A stretch of DNA of 64,000 nt from Ruegeria meonggei (GTDB taxonomy: Bacteria; Pseudomonadota; Alphaproteobacteria; Rhodobacterales; Rhodobacteraceae), in assembly GCF_900172215.1 (NCBI RefSeq), contig NZ_FWFP01000002.1, forward strand, positions 62,001 to 126,000. The letters are read 5' to 3'. Both the position numbers and the translations under genes were made by a program. Positions 20,421-30,441 of the stretch are shown in pieces; within the stretch, counting starts at the first letter, position 1; every line of letters begins with the position of its first letter. The notes below the pieces were generated by a model. That model saw only the letters and a program-made list of their open reading frames with translations, was not told the DNA's origin and ran no database searches.

Positions 20421-20527
20421 TTTTACGCTCAGCGACAAAATATTTGCCGCCCCCCTCTTCTACTTTCGGCTGCTTAGACTAAACTGCTGCCTCCGAGTCG
20501 AAAAGATGCGTTCGTAAGGATCAGACC

Positions 20528-21157
20528 ATGACGAAATCAGACCCCTTCGGATTCGATATGTCCGTTTCCACTTCCAAAAAGAAAAACCCGCGTGGGCGTC
20601 GGGGCATGTCGGGCGCGTCTGAGACCTCGGTGCGAATCTGCGACCATGAGGGCTGTGAAGAGGCCGGCAAGTTCCGTGCGCCCAAAGCGCCGGACGTTCT
20701 GGATGATTTCTTTTGGTTCTGCCAGCAGCACGTGCGGGAATATAACCAGAAATGGAACTTTTTCGACGGCACGACCGAGGCTGAACTGAACGCACAACGT
20801 TCAAAAGACAAAGTGTGGGAACGTGAGACCAAGCCCATGGGCGACCCTGAGGCGCGCGCCTGGGCTCGTCTGGGCATCGAGGACCCGCATCAGGTTCTGG
20901 GCGAGAACGCCACCAAAAATCCGGGCCGCAATGCCACCGGCAGCGGCGGCCGTCGCCTGCCCCCGACCGAGCGCCGCGCGATCGAAATTCTGGAGGCCAA
21001 GGACAATTGGTCCAAAGCTGACGTTCGCAAGGCCTATAAGAAGCTGATCAAGGTGCTGCACCCTGACATGAACGGCGGCGACCGCAGCCAGGAAGAGCAG
21101 CTGCAAGAGGTCGTCTGGGCCTGGGATCAGATCAAGGACAGCCGGAATTTTAAATGA
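20528..21157 (+). CDS. J-domain (DnaJ-like) protein
   Basis: 209 residues with the J-domain at the C-terminus (about 140-205), not the N-terminus: AIEILEAKDNWSKADVRKAY, KKLIKVLHPDMNGGD with the HPD tripeptide, then LQEVVWAWDQIKDS. The N-terminal ~110 residues include a Cys/His-bearing segment (CDHEGCEEAGKFRAP ... FFWFCQQHVREYN) that could bind a metal. It should act as a DnaK co-chaperone with a narrow client set. The ribosome site AAGGA precedes ATG 20528. Its usual neighbour cobS is separated here by an inserted stretch. Confidence 0.9.
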   Translation: MTKSDPFGFDMSVSTSKKKNPRGRRGMSGASETSVRICDHEGCEEAGKFRAPKAPDVLDDFFWFCQQHVREYNQKWNFFDGTTEAELNAQRSKDKVWERETKPMGDPEARAWARLGIEDPHQVLGENATKNPGRNATGSGGRRLPPTERRAIEILEAKDNWSKADVRKAYKKLIKVLHPDMNGGDRSQEEQLQEVVWAWDQIKDSRNFK

Positions 21158-21388
21158 GCTGGCCGTCGAAGGGCTGATTCATCAGAGTTTTGATTTTGTT
21201 CGGCATAAAGAGTGATTTGCCAAAGATATGGGCGAATTGCGATACGAAAGGCGCACTCGGCAGCTTTGAGCCCATAGCGACCGATGCCGCACCTTTTATG
21301 CACGTCAGCTTCTAAGACGCGTTCCGGCGGACTATTACTTTTAGACGTGACACGCTAAATGCCGCTTCACTTTAGCTGGAACAAAGAT

Positions 21389-21874
21389 ATGCAACTGAAA
21401 CGTAGAACATCGCATACCAAATGGTCACTATTCGGTCTGTGTTTTTCGGCCAATGTTCTTTCGAGTCTGGCTGTTTTTGCTGATATTGGCGGCAAATCCA
21501 AAGAATGCGCAGGCCTTTCTGATGATGCACTGATCGAGTTGGCGATATCTGAAATGATTGGGAACGAGCCGGGTAGTGTCTCAATTACGCGCGAGGTAGG
21601 CCCCACAATTGGGCTTCGCACCGCACCATATCCAACCAGAACGGAGTACCTAGCAGCAAATCCCGATTGTTGTCGAATTACTACGGCGGAGACGCTTTTG
21701 GAGGCAATACCGCCCGACTTGGTAAAGCGGCTAAATTATCACGGTTCTGTTCGAGTTGCGACAACTTTCCGCGTCATCGGAAACACAGAGCCAGAGTCCT
21801 ACCCGTTCCAAACGTACAATAGTGTGAGAACATTTGACTTCGATGCGTGCGGAAATACGTTACAGCTGCCCTGA
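21389..21874 (+). CDS. Hypothetical secreted protein
   Basis: 161 residues from ATG 21389 (an in-frame ATG at 21359 would add ten). The N-terminus is basic then hydrophobic (KWSLFGLCFSANVLSSLAVF, then ADIGG), compatible with a Sec signal peptide cut near Ala/Asp. The mature part has several Cys residues (SKECAGLS, NPDCCRITTAE, FDACGNTLQ) that could form disulphides. Base composition and codon use look less GC-rich than the neighbours, which suggests recent arrival. No known domain is recognised. It lies between the J-domain gene and cobS, which are normally adjacent. Confidence 0.55.
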   Translation: MQLKRRTSHTKWSLFGLCFSANVLSSLAVFADIGGKSKECAGLSDDALIELAISEMIGNEPGSVSITREVGPTIGLRTAPYPTRTEYLAANPDCCRITTAETLLEAIPPDLVKRLNYHGSVRVATTFRVIGNTEPESYPFQTYNSVRTFDFDACGNTLQLP

Positions 21875-22145
21875 CCGGTCGAAACGAAAGCTGACTTTCT
21901 GGTAAAAGGCACGGAGGTCCGCTTTGTCCGCAAAGCGGCCTTCTAAGACGAGGGACACTGCATTCCTAGTAAATGCAGGGTCTGAGTAGATCAGCCGTTC
22001 TTTAAATCTATCAATATGACCAGTTTCAAAGAAACACCCCGTCAGCTTTTTAGACGCGCCTCTTCCCCTTGCCCTTGTCCGCAATATGTTGCACCACACA
22101 CGGGTTCAAACCCGCTGGACGGGCCAAAGGATAAGGACAAGGCGC

Positions 22146-23132
22146 ATGGCTGACGGATCGATTGATATCAACGCAAAACCCACCGAAGAGATCTCGGTCC
22201 GTGAAGTATTCGGAGTTGACAGCGACATGGCCGTCAAGGGCTTTGCCGAGCGCAGCGACCGGGTGCCGGTGATCGATCCAACCTACAAGTTCGACCCCGA
22301 GACCACGCTGGCGATTCTGGCGGGCTTTACCCACAACCGCCGGGTGATGATCCAGGGCTATCACGGCACAGGCAAATCGACCCATATCGAACAGGTTGCA
22401 GCCCGTCTGAACTGGCCCGCTGTGCGTGTGAATCTTGACAGCCACATCAGCCGGATCGACCTGATCGGCAAGGACGCGATCAAACTGCGCGATGGCAAAC
22501 AGGTTACCGAATTCCACGAGGGCATCCTGCCCTGGGCCCTGCGCAACCCAGTTGCCATTGTCTTCGACGAATATGATGCGGGCCGTGCAGACGTAATGTT
22601 CGTGATCCAGCGGGTTCTGGAGCATGATGGCAAGCTGACCCTGCTGGACCAGAACGAGATTATCACACCCAACCCGAACTTCCGCCTGTTCGCCACTGCC
22701 AACACTGTTGGCCTGGGTGACACGACAGGCCTGTATCACGGCACGCAGCAGATCAACCAGGCGCAGATGGACCGTTGGTCCTTGGTCTCGACGCTCAACT
22801 ACCTGAGCCACGATGCCGAGACGATGATCGTCCTGTCCAAAGCGCCTTTGTACAACACGTCCGAGGGCCGCAAGACCGTCAGCCAGATGGTCACTGTTGC
22901 CGACCTGACGCGGACTGCCTTCATGAACGGCGATCTGTCCACCGTGATGAGCCCGCGGACCGTGATCAACTGGGCGCAAAACGTCGAGATTTTCCGCGAC
23001 GTAGGCTATGCCTTCCGTCTGTCCTTCCTGAACAAATGTGACGAGCTGGAGCGCCAGACCGTGGCCGAGTTCTATCAGCGGTGCTTTGACGAGGAACTGC
23101 CGGAAAGCGCGGCGAGTGTGAGCTTGGGGTAA
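22146..23132 (+). CDS. cobS: Aerobic cobaltochelatase subunit CobS
   Basis: The 328-residue AAA+ ATPase works with CobT and CobN to insert cobalt into hydrogenobyrinic acid a,c-diamide in aerobic B12 synthesis. Walker A is [15 protein letters not shown] near residue 75, Walker B is [11 protein letters not shown], and the sensor region is [18 protein letters not shown]. The start at ATG 22146 ([12 protein letters not shown]) gives the family N-terminus; the frame is open further back to 22086 without support. cobT lies downstream, separated by a frameshifted gene; cobN is not in the window. The same AAA+/VWA architecture is used by magnesium chelatase. Confidence 0.96.
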   Translation: MADGSIDINAKPTEEISVREVFGVDSDMAVKGFAERSDRVPVIDPTYKFDPETTLAILAGFTHNRRVMIQGYHGTGKSTHIEQVAARLNWPAVRVNLDSHISRIDLIGKDAIKLRDGKQVTEFHEGILPWALRNPVAIVFDEYDAGRADVMFVIQRVLEHDGKLTLLDQNEIITPNPNFRLFATANTVGLGDTTGLYHGTQQINQAQMDRWSLVSTLNYLSHDAETMIVLSKAPLYNTSEGRKTVSQMVTVADLTRTAFMNGDLSTVMSPRTVINWAQNVEIFRDVGYAFRLSFLNKCDELERQTVAEFYQRCFDEELPESAASVSLG

Positions 23133-23138
23133 GAAGCG

Positions 23139-24621
23139 ATGAAAGGCTTGTTTTCCTGGCGTCGCCGCAAAGGTCTGGGGATTTTTGACGGCCTGGTCGG
23201 GAAAATAATTGTTCTTAGCCTTCCTGATGCAGACGGACGGCGCAACCGGCTTCCGGGGCATTTGGCCGAGTTCGGAATTACAGACTTCGAGGTCCACGAC
23301 GCCTTCGCCCCGGATCACCCGCAGGTGCGGTCGCTGTACGACCGTGGGCTGGTTGCGTCCTTTCCCGCCCTGTTTTCGGTGCGGCCAGGTGCAATGCGAC
23401 TGCAAAAACAATGTGCTTATTCCCGCGCAGGTCGCAAATTTCGCAAGCTACCTTGATATCTGCAAAAAAGTCGCTGACAGCGGGAAAAACACGCTGATCG
23501 TGGAAGACGATGTCTGGCTGCAAGCCTGGGCACCAGAAATTCTCAAGCAGCTCAAACGCCGGATCAAAAAAAACGAGATCAATTTTTCGACCGATCAGCC
23601 GATGCTCCTGCGGTTCGGAGCGCCCAAGGTCCGCGACACGGATCTGGAGAACCTGTCGTTTGATCATAACCCACGAATGTCCAATTGCTGCTTTGCAATA
23701 ACTCCGGCCTTTGCACGAAAGGCTGTCGAGCGTTTTCAGGGGGGTTCAACCACCTCTGACGGGTATTTCCATCTCGAGATGGCCGAAGGTCGGAACGGTG
23801 TCACCATCTATCCAACAATCGCTTCAGACTTGTCGTGGAATCAAGGCACGTTGGAATCGCATATCCACCCCAAGGAAAAATACCTGGTCCATCTAAAAAC
23901 GCAGGGCGACACCCAGCAACTTGACGCGCAAACGGCCCGCCTGAGCCGGCATATCAAACGGATGTTTAGCCGCCCCTTTCTGTGTGTTGGCCACCCAAGA
24001 ACCGGCACAACTTTTGTCGCCGATCTACTGACGCAGGCTGGGCTGGATGTCGGTCACGAAAAATGTGGGGCGGATGGCATTAGCTCTTGGATGTTTGCCG
24101 TTGACGCGCCGGACAGCCCCTGGGCCCGAGATGACGTCGCCAAAACGCGGCGCGCCCTGCATTGGACCTATATGATACAGACTGTCCGCGATCCCGCGAC
24201 GGCAATCCCGTCGATTATCCGTGAAAACGAACATGCGCCCGCGTCTTATAATTTTCGGCGCGCGCATATTTTGGAACAAACCGGGCGCGATTTGGACGAT
24301 TTCAATCCCGGCATGGAACGCGCAATCGTATCCTTGTGTCTTTGGGCAGAAATAATTCGTGGACAGGGTCCGGATTTTGTTTGCCGCATCGAGCATGACG
24401 CCGAATCGCTGATCGGTTTTGTGCAAAGCAAAGGGTTCGACGTCAGCAGTCAAACGCAGGATTTGAAACCAAAAAACGCCGACAAACTTTACAAAGGTGT
24501 GCACTACAATAAGCCCGAAGTTTCTGCTGATGAATGGGCTCAACTCGGGCAAGACGCAAAAGACCTTCTTGAAAACTACTGCGAAATCTACGGCTATGTC
24601 TCACCAGTGAGTACTGATTGA
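23139..24621 (+). pseudogene. Glycosyltransferase family 25-like plus sulfotransferase-like fusion, frameshifted
   Basis: Two overlapping frames make one protein if one T is removed from the TTTT at 23373-23376. The first frame (from ATG 23139, 6 bp after cobS) reads KIIVLSLPDADGRRNRLPG and FGITDFEVHDAF, the opening of a GT25 domain. The second continues with RCGQVQCDCKNNVLIPAQVA and NTLIVEDDVW, the expected next GT25 blocks with the DD motif. From about residue 285 a sulfotransferase-like domain follows: FLCVGHPRTGTTFVADLL (5'-phosphosulfate loop) and TVRDPATAIPSII (3'-phosphate site). An intact product would be about 493 residues and might add a sugar and a sulfate to a surface glycan. Either the gene is broken or the base is a sequencing error. 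Confidence 0.7.
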
Positions 24622-24800
24622 AGCAGGGCCACCTGCAACCCGCACAAGGCCCCAGTTCGCTTGTGCGTAACCCAATGTCCGTTGATACGGTTGTCGTCCT
24701 GCAGCACTCTGGAATTGAAGGAAATCAGGGTTGGCCCTATGGCCAAGGTCTGTGAATGGTTCTAGGTTGCCGAAACAGAACAAGACCGGACCTGCCACCG

Positions 24801-26678
24801 ATGAGCAAACCAAACGATAATCCCGCTGATCCGTTCAAGAAGGCCCTGGCCGAGGCCACTAAGGTCATGGCCGACGATCCTGAGCTGAACGTCTCATATA
24901 CGGTCGATCCGTCGGGGATGACGGGCGAGTCGATGCGTCTGCCGCAGGTTTCTCGCCGGATGACCCGCGAAGAGGTTCTTTTGGCACGCGGAACCGCGGA
25001 TGCCTTGGCCTTGCAGCGCCGATATCATGACGATGCGACCCATGCGCGTTATGCACCCCCCGGCGATATAGCGCGGGATTTGTACGAAGCGATGGAAGTT
25101 GCCCGGTGTGAGGCGATGGGCGCGCGCGATATGCCGGGCACCGCGTCGAACATCGACGTCAAAATCGGGCACGAGGCCCTGCGTCGGGGTTATGACCAAT
25201 GCAAACAGCCTGCCGATGCGCCCCTGTCGGTGGCCGCCGGCTATCTGATCCGGCATCTGGCCACAGGGCGCGACTTGCCGCCTGCGGCCGAGAATATCAT
25301 GAACCTGTGGCGTGGCTTCATCGAGGAACAGGCTGGCGGGACGCTTGAAAATCTTGATGACATCCTCTCGGACCAGGCTGAGTTCGCCAGGTTCGCCCGT
25401 CAGATGATCAAGGATCTGGGCTATGGCGACCAGCTGGGTGATGACCCGGATGAGCTGGACGAAGATCAGGAAGATCAGGCCGAAGACGACGCCGAAGAAC
25501 AGCCCGATCCCGAAAGTACAGGCCAGGATGATCAGGAAGATCAGGACGCCGACGCTACGCCCGAGCAGACTCAGGAAGAGCAACAGGATCAGTCGCAGGC
25601 CCAGGTCTCGATGGATGAGATGGCTGATGAGGAAATGGGCGATGAGGCCGAAATGCCCGAGGGCGAGGCTCCGTTGGAACCCCCTGCCCCTCCACCCGCG
25701 TCCGAGGCCGATCCGGACTACAAAGTATATCTGAACACGCATGACGAAGAGATTGCGGCCGAAGATTTGGCCGAGCCTGCGGAACTGGAACGCCTGCGCG
25801 CCTATCTGGACCAGCAGCTTGATCCGCTGAAAGGCGCGGTCAGCCGTCTGGCCAACAAACTGCAACGCCGCCTGCAGGCCCAGCAGAACCGCAGTTGGGA
25901 GTTCGACCGCGAAGAAGGCATTCTGGATGCAGGTCGTCTGGCCCGCGTGGTGGCCAACCCGACCACACCGCTGAGTTTCAAGGTCGAAAAGGATACCGAG
26001 TTCCGCGACACCGTCGTAACGCTGTTGCTGGACAATTCGGGGTCCATGCGTGGGCGTCCGATCTCGATCGCTGCGATCTGCGCCGATGTTCTGGCGCGGA
26101 CGCTGGAGCGCTGCAACGTAAAGGTCGAGATTCTGGGCTTTACCACCCGTGCCTGGAAGGGTGGTCAGGCGCGCGAAGCATGGCTGAACGATGGCCGCCC
26201 GCAACAGCCGGGTCGCCTGAACGATCTGCGCCATATCATCTACAAGGGTGCGGATGCCCCTTGGCGGCGCGCGCGGCCCAATCTGGGCCTGATGATGAAG
26301 GAAGGCCTTCTGAAAGAAAACATCGACGGTGAGGCGTTGGAATGGGCACACCGGCGGATGCTGGCGCGGCGCGAGCAGCGCAAGATTCTGATGGTGATTT
26401 CCGATGGCGCGCCGGTTGATGATTCAACACTCAGCGTTAACCCCGCGAATTACCTGGAAAAACACCTGCGCGACGTGATCGCGATGGTCGAAAAGCGTAA
26501 AATCGTTGAGCTGTTGGCTATCGGCATCGGCCATGACGTCACACGGTATTACGACCGGGCGGTAACAATCACGGATGTGGAACAGCTGGCGGGTGCGATG
26601 ACCGAACAACTGGCGGCTCTGTTTGACAGCGATCCACGGGCGCGTGCGCGGGTTATGGGGATGAAAAAGGCCAGCTGA
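24801..26678 (+). CDS. cobT: Aerobic cobaltochelatase subunit CobT
   Basis: The 625-residue partner of CobS in the CobNST cobalt chelatase. It has an N-terminal helical domain, a central very acidic Asp/Glu/Gln-rich linker (about residues 215-300) and a C-terminal von Willebrand A domain with the MIDAS motif [11 protein letters not shown] near residue 415, followed by [17 protein letters not shown]. This order is typical of CobT. ATG 24801 ([19 protein letters not shown]) is preferred to the upstream in-frame start at 24756. Spacing to the preceding gene is 179 bp. Confidence 0.96.
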   Translation: MSKPNDNPADPFKKALAEATKVMADDPELNVSYTVDPSGMTGESMRLPQVSRRMTREEVLLARGTADALALQRRYHDDATHARYAPPGDIARDLYEAMEVARCEAMGARDMPGTASNIDVKIGHEALRRGYDQCKQPADAPLSVAAGYLIRHLATGRDLPPAAENIMNLWRGFIEEQAGGTLENLDDILSDQAEFARFARQMIKDLGYGDQLGDDPDELDEDQEDQAEDDAEEQPDPESTGQDDQEDQDADATPEQTQEEQQDQSQAQVSMDEMADEEMGDEAEMPEGEAPLEPPAPPPASEADPDYKVYLNTHDEEIAAEDLAEPAELERLRAYLDQQLDPLKGAVSRLANKLQRRLQAQQNRSWEFDREEGILDAGRLARVVANPTTPLSFKVEKDTEFRDTVVTLLLDNSGSMRGRPISIAAICADVLARTLERCNVKVEILGFTTRAWKGGQAREAWLNDGRPQQPGRLNDLRHIIYKGADAPWRRARPNLGLMMKEGLLKENIDGEALEWAHRRMLARREQRKILMVISDGAPVDDSTLSVNPANYLEKHLRDVIAMVEKRKIVELLAIGIGHDVTRYYDRAVTITDVEQLAGAMTEQLAALFDSDPRARARVMGMKKAS

Positions 26679-26755
26679 TACAGGCCTTGCCTCCTGCCGG
26701 AGGGTTTTCCGAAATAGAAGATTGGGGTAACAAACCCGTCTGCATGAGGTAAAAT

Positions 26756-28546
26756 ATGTTTCAGTCCTTTGAGGTGACTGCGCGCCCGGAACAAGGGCCG
26801 CCACGACTGGCCGCGTTGCGCAATGAGATTGCGCACGAAGGGCTGGATGGGTTTCTGATCCCACGTGCGGATGCGCATCAGGGCGAATACGTGGCCCCTC
26901 GGGATGAGCGCTTGGCATGGTTGACTGGCTTTACCGGATCGGCTGGGTTTTGCGCGGTTCTGACGAATGTGGCAGGTGTGTTCATCGACGGGCGGTATCG
27001 CACGCAGGTCAAGGCTCAGGTCGCGGCGGAATACACACCGGTGCCGTGGCCGGAAACCAGCTTGAGCGCGTGGTTGAAAGAACAGCTGCCCAAAGGCGGC
27101 AAGGTTGGTTTTGATCCCTGGCTGCATGCGGCAGACCAGATCGCGACGGCGCAAAAAGACCTTGTGAACAGCGGCATTGAACTGGTGCGCTGTGGCAATC
27201 TGGTTGATCGGGTCTGGCCGGACCAACCGTCTCCTCCGGCAAATCCGGTCAAGACCCACCCGATTGAGTTTGCGGGCGAATCTGCGGATAGCAAGATCAA
27301 CCGGCTGGCCAAGGCCCTGCAAAGCGGCGGCAACACGGCGGCTGTGATCACTCTGCCGGATTCGATCATGTGGCTACTGAACATTCGCGGCTCGGATATC
27401 GGGTATAATCCTGTGGCGCATGGGTTTGCTATTCTGCACGCAGACGGTCGTGTCGACCTGTTCATGGCGCCGGAAAAGCTGACCAATCTAGGGGATCATC
27501 TAGGAGGTCAGATTCGGATTCATGAGCCAGACAGCTTTCTGGACGCCGTGGCAGAACTGGACGGTGCTGTGCAGGTTGATCTGGGCACGCTGCCGCAGGC
27601 TGTGGCGGATGTGCTGCAGGGCAAGATGGTGAATGGTGGCGATCCTTGTGCCTTGCCCAAAGCCTGCAAAAACCCCGCTGAGATCGCCGGCAGCGCCGAA
27701 GCCCATCTGCGCGACGCCGTCGCCGTGGTTGAAACACTGTGTTGGCTGGATACGCAGCCCCCCGGCACCCTGACCGAAACGCAGGTGGTCTCCCGGCTGG
27801 AAAACAACCGGCGCAAAGACAACGCGCTTCAGGATATCTCGTTTGACACCATCGCCGGGACCGGACCAAACGGTGCAATCATGCATTACCGGGTCACCGA
27901 GGAAACCGACAGCCGTCTGGACAACGGGCACATTTTGGTTCTGGATAGCGGCGGGCAATATCTGGACGGCACCACAGATATCACCCGCACAATTGCGATC
28001 GGAGATGTCGGGACCGAGGAAAAAGCCTGTTTCACACGCGTGCTGAAAGGCATGATCAACCTGTCTATGTTGCGCTGGCCCGTCGGACTGGCTGGGCGGG
28101 ATATCGAAAGCATCGCGCGTGAACCGCTGTGGGCCGCGGGGCAAGATTTCAACCATGGTGTCGGACATGGTGTCGGCGCGTATCTGAGTGTCCACGAAGG
28201 CCCGCAGCGCCTGTCCAAGCTCAGCCATGTTCCGCTGCAGCCGGGCATGATCCTGTCCAACGAGCCTGGATATTACCGCGAGGGCGCCTTTGGCATCCGC
28301 ATCGAAAACCTTGTTGTGGTGCAAGAGGCCCCGGGCCTGCCGGGCGGCGATGATGAACGCGCGATGTTGACCTGGCGCACGCTGACCTATGTCCCTATTG
28401 ATCGCAGGCTGATCGTGGTCGACATGATGACAGCCCAGGAACGCGGCTGGCTGAACGCATATCATCGCGACGTTGCGGAAAAGATCCGACCACGGCTGGG
28501 CGATCAGGCGCAACTGTGGTTGGATGCCGCAACTGCGCCGATCTGA
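26756..28546 (+). CDS. pepP: Xaa-Pro aminopeptidase (M24 family, PepP-like)
   Basis: The 596-residue three-domain aminopeptidase P has two creatinase-like N-terminal domains (LRNEIAHEGLDGFLIPRADA, WLTGFTGSAGFCAVL) and a C-terminal pita-bread catalytic domain. The dinuclear metal ligands are visible in order: LDSGGQYLDGTTDITRT (two Asp), GHGVGAYLSVHEG (His) and LSNEPGYYREGAFGIRIENL (two Glu). It removes N-terminal residues before proline. The length matches the long bacterial and eukaryotic form. A GAGGTAAAAT leader precedes ATG 26756. It lies 77 bp after cobT and shows no functional tie to it. Confidence 0.92.
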   Translation: MFQSFEVTARPEQGPPRLAALRNEIAHEGLDGFLIPRADAHQGEYVAPRDERLAWLTGFTGSAGFCAVLTNVAGVFIDGRYRTQVKAQVAAEYTPVPWPETSLSAWLKEQLPKGGKVGFDPWLHAADQIATAQKDLVNSGIELVRCGNLVDRVWPDQPSPPANPVKTHPIEFAGESADSKINRLAKALQSGGNTAAVITLPDSIMWLLNIRGSDIGYNPVAHGFAILHADGRVDLFMAPEKLTNLGDHLGGQIRIHEPDSFLDAVAELDGAVQVDLGTLPQAVADVLQGKMVNGGDPCALPKACKNPAEIAGSAEAHLRDAVAVVETLCWLDTQPPGTLTETQVVSRLENNRRKDNALQDISFDTIAGTGPNGAIMHYRVTEETDSRLDNGHILVLDSGGQYLDGTTDITRTIAIGDVGTEEKACFTRVLKGMINLSMLRWPVGLAGRDIESIAREPLWAAGQDFNHGVGHGVGAYLSVHEGPQRLSKLSHVPLQPGMILSNEPGYYREGAFGIRIENLVVVQEAPGLPGGDDERAMLTWRTLTYVPIDRRLIVVDMMTAQERGWLNAYHRDVAEKIRPRLGDQAQLWLDAATAPI

Positions 28547-28606
28547 CACCGCGCTGTTACAAACGCCGGGCAGAAGACGCCCAAAAAGACGAGGGAAGGA
28601 GCAGAT

Positions 28607-28948
28607 ATGACTGAGATCACGATCCGCAAAGCGGCGGGTAAATGGAGCGTCCGTTCAGGTGGAGCCATTCTGGGTGAAAGCACTGGAGCACTGGAGCTGC
28701 TGGAAGGTGATCTGGACCCGGTGATCTACTTCCCCCGCGCCGACATCGCGATGGCGTTTCTGGACGTCACCGACAAAGTGACCCATTGCCCGCACAAGGG
28801 TGACGCGGCACATTTCTCGATCGTCAACAAATCCTCGACCACAGAAAACGCCGCCTGGAGCTATGAAGCTCCGATCCCGGCTGTGGCTGAGATCAAGGGA
28901 TATGTGGCGTTCTACCCGGTGGAATCCGTGAAGGTCGAACAGATTTAA
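28607..28948 (+). CDS. DUF427 domain protein
   Basis: 113 residues making up one DUF427 module: ITIRKAAGKWSVRSGGAILG, VIYFPRADIAMAFLD, THCPHKGDAAHFSIV and AWSYEAPIPAVAEIKGYVAF. The family is a small beta-barrel of unknown activity, often found in proteobacteria and actinobacteria. The YFPR..D and CP.KG motifs are its hallmarks. A GGGAAGGAG ribosome site precedes ATG 28607. It follows pepP by 60 bp and could be cotranscribed. Its stop overlaps by 4 bp the convergent broken gene. Confidence 0.88.
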   Translation: MTEITIRKAAGKWSVRSGGAILGESTGALELLEGDLDPVIYFPRADIAMAFLDVTDKVTHCPHKGDAAHFSIVNKSSTTENAAWSYEAPIPAVAEIKGYVAFYPVESVKVEQI

Positions 28949-29452
28949 AGGTCGGCAGGCAAACACCAATCGCCTATTCGGCCTGCAACCTGCAATTCTT
29001 GAAACCTGGCTGTTATCCACTTCTGATCCCAAGCTGACACAACTTCCATACCGAAATCACGGGCGTGTCCCAGTTGGAACTTCGCACAGGTGTTTGCCAA
29101 ACAGGTCCGCGCAAGTGCTCCTGGCGAAATCATCTGTACGAAGTAAGTATTCTTCGATTTTGCCTCGTGGCAGATTTGCTTCCCAATAAAGGCTAATGCC
29201 TTTGACTATGGGCCGACGCATATTGCAGTAAAGCGAGCGATCCGGATCTGTGGGTACGTGACAAACGGCTGTAATAGTTACACCGCCCTCGTTGGTGGCT
29301 GAAACCAGGCGTTCATTGTCACCCAATTGGAAACCAGTGTTGGTGGGATTTCTTGGGATGCCAAAATCGCCAAGCCGAATTCCGCTTGGGTTAAAGATGA
29401 TCACCTTGTGCGGTTTGCGATGCCAGTCATCGTCATTCCAGTTTTTGCACAC
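28945..29452 (-). pseudogene. Hypothetical protein, apparently frameshifted
   Basis: A minus-strand frame from GTG 29452 (CKNWNDDDWHRKPHKVIIF) reads well through NEGGVTITAVCHVPTDPDRS and KIEEYLLRTDDFARSTCA, then stops at 29057. A second frame, overlapping it from 29133, continues with CAKFQLGHARDFGMEVVSAW and DQKWITARFQELQV to a stop at 28945. Both parts look like natural protein, so one gene shifted by one base near 29085-29115 is the simplest reading. A real stop with a separate small ORF cannot be excluded. No known domain is recognised. It follows a membrane-protein ORF by 9 bp. Confidence 0.4.
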
Positions 29453-29461
29453 GCTCTGCTC

Positions 29462-30085
29462 CTAGGGTGTGTTGTCTTGTGCACGACAACGATTTTGCGA
29501 AAAGTGTCGGGTTCCGAGCGAGATCGCCTCAATGGGCAGGCTTTCAGTACTGTTCGAGGTGTCTCGACAAATTCTCCGCCGGTGCGAGGGAGAAAAAAGG
29601 TTGCGACGGCTATCTCGAATGTCCTTTCCAACATGTAGCACCACGCTTTTGCTCCAGGTCGCTGTTGCTGTTACTCCTGACAAGACTAAGGGGATTTGCC
29701 TGCTGGTGCATTCCAGTGGTGCAGCTCGACGCTCCCATTGCCTATGAGCTGCGATTCCCGCAATACCTCCTGGTAAGGCGAGAATTCCAATATTATTCGC
29801 CGCCAAAAGACCTCGTCCCATTAGTCCAAGCGACTTTGCCATAAGTACTGCAGCGCGAGCGATGACAGTCACCGGTAGAACTTTGACGAACAAGTCAATC
29901 CAAGCGTTTCCCACCGACACCAGAAGTCTGGGCACATCGGCTGCCGAGTAATTCGCAACACCCAACCGGACGCCGATTTCTACAATAAGGTACACAAAGG
30001 AAAGAGTAATAAGCGCGCGCCAGCTGCGCATTGCAAACGGCATGTAGATAAAGAGCAAAAGACAGATGAGAAGAAGCCAAAGCAC
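29462..30085 (-). CDS. Hypothetical membrane protein
   Basis: 207 residues. The N-terminal half has about four hydrophobic stretches (LWLLLICLLLFIYMPFAM; ALITLSFVYLIVEIGVRLGV; VLPVTVIARAAVLMA; ILALPGGIAGIAA). From about residue 115 the character changes to a soluble, Arg/Ser-rich tail that looks less convincing as coding sequence, so the true end may differ or the frame may be broken. It is the first gene of a two-gene minus-strand set with the disrupted 28945-29452 gene. The stretch is less GC-rich than its surroundings. No family is recognised. Confidence 0.45.
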   Translation of the reverse strand: MLWLLLICLLLFIYMPFAMRSWRALITLSFVYLIVEIGVRLGVANYSAADVPRLLVSVGNAWIDLFVKVLPVTVIARAAVLMAKSLGLMGRGLLAANNIGILALPGGIAGIAAHRQWERRAAPLECTSRQIPLVLSGVTATATWSKSVVLHVGKDIRDSRRNLFSPSHRRRICRDTSNSTESLPIEAISLGTRHFSQNRCRAQDNTP

Positions 30086-30441
30086 TGGTTCACTCCTTTG
30101 GTTAACCGAGTGGTCCCCGAGAACCGTTCAACAAACCTGCGAACATGGCGATAGCAGCGCACCGGAACACGTATCCGGCCAACTTCTAACAGCTGTGTTT
30201 GCCGTTTCAGATCATCTTTATACGAAGAGATTTGCAGTTAAACCCAAGAAATCGTGCAGTTTTTTCGCAACTCCGGCTAGGTTCGCAAAATCTGCTTTGT
30301 CCCGCACATCCGACATCACATCCAGCACCCCAACCTCTCCTGCGTGCAACCCTCACCGCTCACACCCTGCTCACGCCTCTGTTGGATGCAAGTGAGCCCT
30401 AGTCAGTGCACACTGGGCATGGAACACTGTCGGAGGATGCC
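30086..30441. other. Intergenic stretch without identified gene
   Basis: No convincing ORF, RNA gene or repeat is seen here. It is less GC-rich than the surroundings at its left end. It should hold the promoters of the leftward membrane-protein gene and the rightward DUF3179 gene. A GGAGGA ribosome site at the right end (30431-30436) belongs to the latter. Confidence 0.5.

Noticed and set aside
21860..22099. 79-residue minus-strand ORF before cobS
   Set aside because: It starts at GTG within the cobS leader with no ribosome site. Part of it looks protein-like, but support is too thin for a gene call.
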